From assembly GCF_002902905.1 (NCBI RefSeq), contig NZ_CP026124.1:2108001-2172000 (forward strand): a DNA stretch of 64,000 bases. The letters run 5' to 3'. A program made the translations under genes and the position numbers. This stretch comes from Achromobacter sp. AONIH1 (GTDB taxonomy: Bacteria; Pseudomonadota; Gammaproteobacteria; Burkholderiales; Burkholderiaceae_B). Below are positions 48,344 to 55,606 of the stretch, one piece after another (the first letter of the stretch is position 1; every line of letters starts with the position of its first letter). Under the pieces are notes generated by a model. It worked only from the letters and a program-made list of their open reading frames with translations. It made no database searches and was not told where the DNA came from.

Positions 48344-48583
48344 CTATACCTGGATGTTGTGGGCGAGCAGCTTCTTGCGCAGCGTGTTGCGCGTGATGCC
48401 CAGCATTTCGGATGCCCGCGACTGGTTGCCGCCGGACCGTTCCAGCGCCACTTCAAGCACCGGGCGCTCAACGCAGCGCATCACCATGTCCCACATGTCG
48501 TGAGGCTCGGATTCACCCAGGTCTTCGAAATAGCGCTCCAGGCTGGCGCGCACGCATTCTTCCAGGACATCTTTCTTGCTCAT
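48344..48583 (-). CDS. fis: Fis-family nucleoid-associated DNA-binding protein
   Basis: The 79-residue protein is smaller than E. coli Fis (98). The C-terminal helix-turn-helix is GGNQSRASEMLGITRNTLRKKL, and the dimerisation helices (VLEVALERSG) precede it. dusB-fis linkage is also that of E. coli. It is probably cotranscribed from the dusB promoter. The N-terminus lacks the beta-hairpin arm used for Fis-stimulated inversion. Confidence 0.93.
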   Translation of the reverse strand: MSKKDVLEECVRASLERYFEDLGESEPHDMWDMVMRCVERPVLEVALERSGGNQSRASEMLGITRNTLRKKLLAHNIQV

Positions 48584-48619
48584 CGGAGTACAGATATTTT
48601 TATGTTGGTGTTGAGGCGG

Positions 48620-49645
48620 TCATGCCGCCAGCAGGGCTTGAACGGCCGGCGCCGGATTGCGGTCGCCGTCGTTCGATAGTGCGAGGAACCATTCCGACAC
48701 CGCCCGCCATTGGTCGCGGGTGTTGTCGATGAGGTTCATGCGGTCGCGGAACGAGTCCGCGTCCGGCAGGCCTTCCAGATACCAGCCGATATGCTTGCGC
48801 GCCGTGCGTACGCCGGTGTGCTCGCCATAGAAGCGGTAGTGGTCGTCGAGGTGTTCGAGCAGCAGCTCGCGCATTTCCCCATAGGAGGGCGGGGCGAGTT
48901 TTTCGCCCGTGCGCAGGTAGTGGTCGATTTCGCGGAAGATCCAGGGACGGCCCTGGGCCGCCCGTCCGATCATCACCGCGTCGGCGCCAGTGTAATCCAG
49001 GACGTGTTTCGCTTTCTCGGGCGAGTCGATGTCGCCGTTGGCGATGAGCGGGATCTTCAGCTCCGCGCGGACCGCGCGGATGGTGTCGTATTCGGCATGG
49101 CCGGTGTACAGGTCGGCGCGGGTGCGGCCGTGCAGGGTCAGGGCGGCGATGCCGGCGTTCTCGGCCAGCCGGGCCACGCGCAGCGCGTTGCGGCTCTCGC
49201 GGTCCCAGCCGGTGCGGGTCTTGAGCGTGACGGGCACGCCCAGCGGCGCGCAGGCGGCCACCACGGCGTCCAGGATGCGGACGATCAGGTCTTCGTGGCG
49301 CAGCAGCGCCGAGCCGGAGGCCACGTTGCAGACCTTCTTGACCGGGCAGCCCATGTTGATGTCGATGATCTTGGCGCCCCGGGCCGCGTTGAAAGCGGCG
49401 GCCTCGGCCATCATGGCCGGGTCGGCGCCGGCGATCTGGACCGAAATGGGGGCGATCTCGCCGTCGTGGTTCAGGCGGCGCGAGGTCTTGACGCTGTCCC
49501 ACAGCTTGGGGTTGCTGGCCGCCATTTCGGACACGGCATAGCCGGCCCCCAGCTTCTTGCAAAGCTGCCGGAAAGGCCGATCGGTCACGCCCGCCATGGG
49601 CGCGACCAGTACGTTGTTGGGGAGAGTCCAGGGACCGATGCGCAT
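48620..49645 (-). CDS. dusB: tRNA-dihydrouridine synthase B
   Basis: The 341-residue FMN enzyme begins MRIGPWTLPNNVLVAPMAGVTDRPFRQLCKKLGAGY, very close to the E. coli DusB start. The catalytic Cys is in NMGCPVKKVCNVASGSALL and the FMN-binding segments are ANGDIDSPEKA and IGRAAQGRPWIF. It reduces uridine 17 of tRNAs in E. coli. A GTG six bases upstream would add two residues. It heads the leftward operon. Confidence 0.95.
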   Translation of the reverse strand: MRIGPWTLPNNVLVAPMAGVTDRPFRQLCKKLGAGYAVSEMAASNPKLWDSVKTSRRLNHDGEIAPISVQIAGADPAMMAEAAAFNAARGAKIIDINMGCPVKKVCNVASGSALLRHEDLIVRILDAVVAACAPLGVPVTLKTRTGWDRESRNALRVARLAENAGIAALTLHGRTRADLYTGHAEYDTIRAVRAELKIPLIANGDIDSPEKAKHVLDYTGADAVMIGRAAQGRPWIFREIDHYLRTGEKLAPPSYGEMRELLLEHLDDHYRFYGEHTGVRTARKHIGWYLEGLPDADSFRDRMNLIDNTRDQWRAVSEWFLALSNDGDRNPAPAVQALLAA

Positions 49646-49770
49646 GGTCACATTTTAACCGGCCTGATCGAACCCTCTTTTTTGTCCGGCAACGGCTTGG
49701 TAACAAGCCTGGGCGGACGAGGCAGAGCGCGGCCCCTTTCCAGGGCCGGATCGTGGCGGCCGGCGCCGGG

Positions 49771-50934
49771 CTAGGCCCGGAATCCCTGCAGCAGATGCCG
49801 GGCCAGCGGCGCGCGCAGCGGCGCCGCCAGGTCCAGGCCCAGCAGCGCCAGGCCGCAGGCATGTTCCACCGGCGCCAGGCCGGTGGCGAACACGCGCGGC
49901 ATCAGGTCGGTCAGGCCGGCGGTGATCAGGCGGTCGAACTGGCGCGCGCCGGCGAACTCGGCCAGCGCCGGGGCAGGGCTGGCGTCCGGGCCTGGCAGCC
50001 AGGCGCCCAGCGCCTGCGCCAGCCGGGCGGCGTCGCGCAGGCCCAGGTTCAGGCCCTGGCCCGCCACCGGGTGCAGGGTCTGGGCGGCATTGCCGATGGC
50101 CGCCACGCGCCCTTGCACCTGGGCGCGGCGGGCGCTCAGCGCCAGCGGGAAAACGTGACGCGGCGCCTGGCTGGACAGGCGGCCGAGGCGGTCGCCGAAG
50201 GCGGCGCTCAGCGCGCGCGAGAAGGCCGCGTTGTCCAGCGCGGCCAGTTCGGCGGCGCGTTGCGGCGTGCTGCACCAGACCACGGAATGGGCTTCGGGCG
50301 TGTGCGGATGGGGCAGCAGGGCCAGCGGCCCCTCGGACGTGAAGCGCTCCCAGGCCCAGCCGGGGCGCGGCAGGGCGGCGTGCGCCGTGGTCAGCACGGC
50401 GTGCTGGCCGTAGTCGCGGCGCAGGTCCTCGCCGCCCGCGCCGTCGGACTGCACCACCACCCGGCAGCGCAATTCGGTGTCGCCCTGGGCGACGCGCACG
50501 CCGTCGGCGTCCTGCTCCAGGATCCGGGCGGGCGGTCCCGACAGCAGGGTCACGCCGCACTGGGCGACGCGGGCTTCGAGCCGGGCGTAGAGGCCCGAAT
50601 AGCCGACCACGCTGCCCAGTTGCGGCACGTCGAAGTCGGTATGGCGGATCAGGCTGCGGCCCAGGCGGCCGCGCTGCGAGACATGGATGCTGCGGATGTC
50701 GGCCGAGCGTTCCGGCCAGGCGTCCAGCGATTCGAGCAGCACGCGGCTGCCGTGGTTCATGGCCAGCACGCGAGGATCGGCCGCGGGCGCGGCGTCCGCC
50801 GTGGAGGCGGGGGCCGTGCCTTGCAGCAGCGCGATGCGGGCCGGATCCGGCGCCACCCGAGCCAGCATCAGGGCCAGGACGCGGCCGACGGGGCCGGCGC
50901 CGAGAATCGCAATGTCGAAGGCGGAAGCAGTCAT
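49771..50934 (-). CDS. FAD-dependent monooxygenase of the UbiH/COQ6 family
   Basis: The 387-residue protein has an N-terminal FAD-binding motif (IAILGAGPVGRVLALML), the family block GPLALLPHP, and GNAAQTLHPVAGQGLNLGLRDAARLA for the FAD ribityl. Ubiquinone hydroxylases of this group hydroxylate the quinone ring. Near it lies pepP, as ubiH and pepP are linked in E. coli, which supports a UbiH role. Alternatives are UbiI or UbiF paralogues. Confidence 0.88.
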   Translation of the reverse strand: MTASAFDIAILGAGPVGRVLALMLARVAPDPARIALLQGTAPASTADAAPAADPRVLAMNHGSRVLLESLDAWPERSADIRSIHVSQRGRLGRSLIRHTDFDVPQLGSVVGYSGLYARLEARVAQCGVTLLSGPPARILEQDADGVRVAQGDTELRCRVVVQSDGAGGEDLRRDYGQHAVLTTAHAALPRPGWAWERFTSEGPLALLPHPHTPEAHSVVWCSTPQRAAELAALDNAAFSRALSAAFGDRLGRLSSQAPRHVFPLALSARRAQVQGRVAAIGNAAQTLHPVAGQGLNLGLRDAARLAQALGAWLPGPDASPAPALAEFAGARQFDRLITAGLTDLMPRVFATGLAPVEHACGLALLGLDLAAPLRAPLARHLLQGFRA

Positions 50935-51005
50935 GTGCGGAAGTTTAACCGTCCACTACAATCGCCGGCAGGCGGCGTGCGCGGTCACGCCACAGGAGCG
51001 ATGAC

Positions 51006-51470
51006 ATGACGCAGGCTCAGGCTACTTCTTCGATTTCCGCTGCAATCCCGCGCCGGCCGCGGGGCAAGGTCGCGGTCGGCCTGCTGGCCTGCTTCCTGGG
51101 CTGGGCGGGCGCGCACTGGTGGTATCTCGGCCGCCGCCATGCCTGGGCGGTGAGCCTGTACGCCGCGCTGGCGCTGGCCGGCGCCTTCAGTCTTTATCCG
51201 GTCTGGTACGACAACCCGGCTTTCTTCCTGTTGTTCATTCCCATGATCGACGGCTTCGTCGAGAGCGTGGTCTTCTCGCTCATGTCCGACGAGAAATTCG
51301 ACCGGCGCTACAACCCCGATCTGGGCCGCCCGTCGGCGACGGGCTGGGGGCCGGTCCTGGTGGCGCTGAGCGCCTGCCTGATCGGCTCGATCGTGGCCAT
51401 GTTCGCCATCGCCATGGTGGTGGTGTACGTCTGGGTGGCGATGGGCTGGCTGGACGGCTACGTGCTGTAG
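51006..51470 (+). CDS. TM2-like small membrane protein
   Basis: The 154-residue protein has a short N-terminal cytoplasmic stretch (IPRRPRGK) and hydrophobic segments VGLLACFLGWAGAHWWYLG, AVSLYAALALAGAFSLYPVW and FFLLFIPMIDGFVESVVF, then a long last helix (LVALSACLIGSIVAMFAIAMVVVYVWV). The first helix pattern GWAGAHWWYLGR resembles the TM2 domain GxxGxHxFYxG. CAGGAG precedes the ATG, and TACAAT (50957-50962) may be its -10. The function is unknown. Confidence 0.82.
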   Translation: MTQAQATSSISAAIPRRPRGKVAVGLLACFLGWAGAHWWYLGRRHAWAVSLYAALALAGAFSLYPVWYDNPAFFLLFIPMIDGFVESVVFSLMSDEKFDRRYNPDLGRPSATGWGPVLVALSACLIGSIVAMFAIAMVVVYVWVAMGWLDGYVL

Positions 51471-51479
51471 CCGCCGCGC

Positions 51480-52823
<1,344 letters not shown>

Positions 52824-53010
52824 GGGCGGCCGGGGCGCACTGCCCCGCGGGTGGCGTTTGTCGGGAAGCGGCATGCGGCGGCGGGCGGCTCGGATGCCTG
52901 GACGCAGGCTGCGTTGACTTCCACTTTAACGCGGCTGGGCGGCGCTCGCGCGGTCGCGCGGAGCGTCCGCGCCGCCTGTGCGGAAATTCCCGCCCGCGCG
53001 GCCGGCGGGC

Positions 53011-53019
53011 TGCTACAAT
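53011..53019 (+). promoter_or_regulatory. Extended -10 promoter of the riboswitch transcript
   Basis: TGCTACAAT is an extended -10 element (TGn plus TACAAT). Transcription from it would begin near 53026, just at the 5' end of the riboswitch. No good -35 is seen, as is usual for extended -10 promoters. Confidence 0.55.
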
Positions 53020-53025
53020 CGCGGC

Positions 53026-53190
53026 TCAGTCATTGGGGAGTAGCCATCCTTTGTTCCCCAAAGGAGTCAGCGTCAACAAACTTGGTGGTTCAGGTTGCGG
53101 AGCAACCGCTGGAACCCCATGGCGCTGACGGTTTCCATGCTCGCGGCGCGCCCGCCACATGGAACTGCCAGGCGAGACCTTTGGCCGCGT
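53026..53190 (+). promoter_or_regulatory. yybP-ykoY (manganese) riboswitch
   Basis: The leader contains the hallmark loop GGGGAGTAGC (53035-53044), a hairpin CCTTTG-ttcccc-AAAGG, GTCAACAAACTTGG (53072-53085), a pairing of GTCAGCG (53066-53072) with CGCTGAC (53123-53129), and the second conserved segment GGCGAGACCTTTGG (53171-53184). This is the yybP-ykoY class, which binds Mn2+ and controls cation exporters and exchangers. The gene downstream encodes a Ca2+/Na+ exchanger family protein, a known target type. The exact 3' limit is approximate. Confidence 0.85.
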
Positions 53191-53203
53191 TGCGTTCACC
53201 CCT

Positions 53204-53251
53204 GGCCGGGCGAGCGGCAGCGTCGTGCCATCGGTATCCGCTCGTCCGGCC
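53204..53251 (+). promoter_or_regulatory. Expression-platform hairpin before the exchanger gene
   Basis: GGCCGGGCGAGCGG (53204-53217) pairs with CCGCTCGTCCGGCC (53238-53251) over 14 bases with one G-U and a 20-base loop. The stem ends 12 bases before the ATG and there is no T-run, which suggests control of ribosome access rather than termination. Confidence 0.5.
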
Positions 53252-53263
53252 GCATTCGCTCCC

Positions 53264-54268
53264 ATGTTGCTCACCCTGTTCCTGTTTTTCCTGTCCGCGG
53301 CGGTCATCTATTTCGCCTGCGAGTACTTCGTCAATGGCGTCGAGTGGGTCGGCCACCGGTTCGAGCTGGGCGCCACCGCGACGGGCACCGTGCTCGCCGC
53401 CTTCGGCACCGCGCTGCCGGAAAGCGCCGTGACCTTCATGGCCGTCGTGTTCGGCGATACCCCAGAGCAGAAGGACATCGGCGTGGGCGCCGCGATGGGC
53501 GGTCCGCTGGTACTGGCGACGCTGGCCTACGCGGTCGTCGGCCTGGCCCTGTGGCGCGCCCACCGTGGCCGCGCGACGCAATTGGACTGTATCAACGCGG
53601 ACCAGCGCAGACTGGCCCGCGACCAGGCCTGGTTCATGGGCATCTTCGTCTTCAAGGTCGGGCTGGGGCTGCTGGCCTTCGCCTGGAAGCCCTGGCTGGG
53701 CATCCTGTTCCTGGTCACCTACGGCCTCTATGTGAAGCGCGAGCTGAGCAATGACGAGGAAAGCCTGGCCAGCGAAGACCTGGAGCCGCTCAAGCTGCGC
53801 CCCCGCGACACGGATCCCGCGCTGTCCTGGGCCATCACGCAGACGGTGCTGGCGCTGGTGGTGATCGCCGGCGCGTCGCATGTGTTCGTCAACCAGATCG
53901 AGACGCTGGGCGTGGCCATGGGCGCTTCGCCGCACCTGGCGGCGCTGCTGCTGGCGCCGGTCGCCACCGAGCTGCCGGAAATCATGAACGCGCTGATCTG
54001 GGTGCGCCAGGGTAAAGAGCGGCTGGCCTTGGCCAACATCTCGGGCGCCATGATGATCCAGGCCACCATTCCCAGCGCGCTGGGCATCTTCATGACGCCT
54101 TGGCTGCTGGACGCCCCCTTGCTCGCGGCCGGCCTGTTCACCATGCTGTCCATCGGCCTGCTGTGGCTGCGCTTCCGCTCTTCCGGCATCACCGTGCCGG
54201 TGCTGTCGGCGGCGGGTGGCTTCTACGCCTTGTTCGCCATCTACCTGGGCTGGCACTTCTACGCGTGA
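53264..54268 (+). CDS. Ca2+/Na+ exchanger (CaCA) family membrane protein under riboswitch control
   Basis: The 334-residue membrane protein has two inverted repeats typical of cation exchangers. The first holds GATATGTVLAAFGTALPESAVTFMAV and the second holds LLLAPVATELPEIMNALIW. The acidic residues in these alpha repeats bind the cation. A cytoplasmic loop rich in Glu and Asp (NDEESLASEDLEPL) separates the halves. The riboswitch suggests export of Mn2+ or co-regulation with it. The ATG at 53264 is chosen; in-frame codons before it lie in the riboswitch. Confidence 0.87.
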   Translation: MLLTLFLFFLSAAVIYFACEYFVNGVEWVGHRFELGATATGTVLAAFGTALPESAVTFMAVVFGDTPEQKDIGVGAAMGGPLVLATLAYAVVGLALWRAHRGRATQLDCINADQRRLARDQAWFMGIFVFKVGLGLLAFAWKPWLGILFLVTYGLYVKRELSNDEESLASEDLEPLKLRPRDTDPALSWAITQTVLALVVIAGASHVFVNQIETLGVAMGASPHLAALLLAPVATELPEIMNALIWVRQGKERLALANISGAMMIQATIPSALGIFMTPWLLDAPLLAAGLFTMLSIGLLWLRFRSSGITVPVLSAAGGFYALFAIYLGWHFYA

Positions 54269-54301
54269 GGACGGCGCAGCGCGCTTCTGTCGGAGGACGG
54301 T

Positions 54302-54330
54302 GGCTGCCGCGCCATCATGGCGCGGCAGCC
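54302..54330 (+). terminator. Perfect 12-bp hairpin after the exchanger gene
   Basis: GGCTGCCGCGCC (54302-54313) and GGCGCGGCAGCC (54319-54330) pair perfectly around ATCAT. It lies 33 bases after the stop. There is no T-run, so it may stabilise the 3' end rather than terminate alone. Confidence 0.45.
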
Positions 54331-54412
54331 ATGCCCGTGATCGAGGCCGCGGCGCGCTGCGGTGGAATGCGCGCGGATTCCACTTTTTTGTGCCCTTTAC
54401 GCGACCAAAGTG

Positions 54413-54441
54413 TTGTCCATCAGTGGAAACCCGCGTAAAAT
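54413..54441 (+). promoter_or_regulatory. Promoter of the magnesium-transport unit
   Basis: TTGTCC (54413-54418), a 17-base spacer and TAAAAT (54436-54441) form a good sigma70 promoter. Transcription from about 54448 would begin just before the ribosome-binding site of leader ORF 1. No PhoP box was recognised. Confidence 0.6.
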
Positions 54442-54473
54442 TGCGCCCGTTATCCATCCCAGGAGCAGTCTTC

Positions 54474-54524
54474 GTGAATACCGATTCCGGCGAAAGTCGA
54501 TCTTGCATCGACACCGCTGTTTAA
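54474..54524 (+). CDS. Leader ORF 1 (16 residues) upstream of the MgtC-tail-like gene
   Basis: GTG opens a 16-codon frame reading MNTDSGESRSCIDTAV, ended by TAA. AGGAG sits 8 bases before it and the promoter just upstream would produce an RNA starting near 54448, so the frame is the first thing a ribosome meets. A leader of about 250 C-rich bases with no gene follows (54525-54772). The arrangement resembles the short leader ORFs of Salmonella mgtCBR, which sense ATP or proline-tRNA. The peptide itself resembles none that I know, so its role as a sensor is inference. Confidence 0.5.
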   Translation: MNTDSGESRSCIDTAV

Positions 54525-54772
54525 CAGGATCACGCAGCACTCCGTCTGCCGCGCCTGTTGAACAGGTTGCGGCGTATCCCAAGGTCCAGGCGTCCGCCCG
54601 GACCAACGCGCAAGCCCACGGCTTGCCGGGCATCTCCCCAACGTAAACCGCCAGAACCGTCGCTCGTCCGCAGCGCCCGCGTTCGCGCACGTCCATCGTG
54701 TCCGGCCGCCGAGCGCGGCGCGTGCGCGCATGTTCGCGAAGCCGCTCCGCCGTTCTTGCAATGGAGGTCGCC

Positions 54773-55105
54773 ATGCGTTTCTTCGACTTGTTCCTGCGCC
54801 GCGCCGGCGTGGACCGCGCCACCGCCCAGGGCCGCCGCCGCGGCACGTCGCGGCTGACGGTCATTTGTCCGCGCGATGAACTGGGTTCCCTGCGCAAGCA
54901 GATCTGCCTGGACTTCAGCGCCGCCGGCCTGGATGTTTCGCAAGTGCAGATCGACCAGGGCTCGGATCCCGGCATGGCGTCGGCCTGCATCACCGTCAAC
55001 TGCCCCCCCGAATTGCGCGGCGAACTGATGTCCCAGGCCCGTCGCCTGAGCGCCAACCCCGCCGTGCGCCACGTGCATTTCGGCGTCCAGCCGCTGGCGG
55101 CCTGA
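54773..55105 (+). CDS. Free-standing MgtC C-terminal-like (ACT-fold) protein
   Basis: The 110-residue protein has no membrane segment. Its body, from RLTVICPRDELGSLRKQICL to ELMSQARRLSANPAVRHVHF, matches by eye the C-terminal soluble domain of MgtC/SapB proteins (pattern VICP, LR, GLxVS, RRLS, PxV). The membrane domain of MgtC is absent. GGAGG lies nine bases before the ATG at 54773. It stands between two leader ORFs and mgtA, so it probably takes part in Mg2+ transport or in controlling MgtA. The family call needs a profile search; a plain hypothetical protein is the fallback. Confidence 0.7.
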   Translation: MRFFDLFLRRAGVDRATAQGRRRGTSRLTVICPRDELGSLRKQICLDFSAAGLDVSQVQIDQGSDPGMASACITVNCPPELRGELMSQARRLSANPAVRHVHFGVQPLAA

Positions 55106-55141
55106 ACGCCCGCGGCTGCCCGTCAACCCACAGGAGAAATC

Positions 55142-55207
55142 ATGCCTAGTGCCTTAGACCCCGAGCCTCGATTGCGCCCCGCGCGCGGCGCCGGCATGCC
55201 TGTCTGA
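55142..55207 (+). CDS. MgtL-like leader peptide (21 residues) with alternating Asp/Glu-Pro motif
   Basis: A strong AGGAGA site at 55132-55137 precedes ATG at 55142. The frame reads MPSALDPEPRLRPARGAGMPV and stops with TGA. The core DPEP followed by Arg and Pro resembles Salmonella MgtL ([17 protein letters not shown]), in which an acidic residue alternates with proline and destabilises ribosomes when Mg2+ is low. Codons TTA and CGA, rare in this genome, occur beside the motif. It lies 400 bases before mgtA. It is too short to be found by standard gene callers. Confidence 0.6.
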   Translation: MPSALDPEPRLRPARGAGMPV

Positions 55208-55606
55208 CCCGTCCACTCCCTGCGAGCCGACCGGCCAGACGCATCCTGGTCCGTACGGAACCCGCAGCACTGAATCCCCGGCCTGGCTTACCCAGCGTCC
55301 GCCCGATCCGCCGGCACCGATTCTTCCGCTCGCTTCCCTTTCCGTTTTCCGCACCCGGCGCGCTTCTTGACGCGATCCGGACACCGGCCACATTGCTCCG
55401 GTGCTTGAACACGCCCGTACGCGGCGGATCGACGGCCTGCGCCCGCTGGCCGCGGCCGCGCACGCCCGTGCCAGGCACGCAGCCTGTCGTCCGTGTCTCC
55501 CAGAAAAAGCTCCCGCGCCGCGTCCTTCTTCGCGGTTGCGCCGTTCCCCGGGGATTCTTCCCCGGACGCTGCGCGGGACAAGAAAACAAACAACCGGAGC
55601 ACTCCG
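55208..55606 (+). promoter_or_regulatory. Long C-rich leader of mgtA, candidate Rho-loading region
   Basis: These 399 bases between the leader ORF and mgtA contain no gene. The part 55208-55380 is rich in C and T and poor in G on the sense strand (for example CTTCCCTTTCCG at 55336), as expected for a rut site. In Salmonella, MgtL translation controls whether Rho stops the mgtA leader. A strong M-box riboswitch pattern was not recognised. CGGAG at 55596-55600 is the mgtA ribosome-binding site. Confidence 0.45.

Noticed and set aside
53159..53263. In-frame extension of the exchanger gene starting at 53159
   Set aside because: It would begin inside the riboswitch and adds 35 residues without membrane character; the start at 53264 fits the first helix.
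55208..55606. An M-box Mg2+ riboswitch upstream of mgtA
   Set aside because: I could not recognise the conserved M-box core; the leader instead shows a short ORF and a C-rich stretch.
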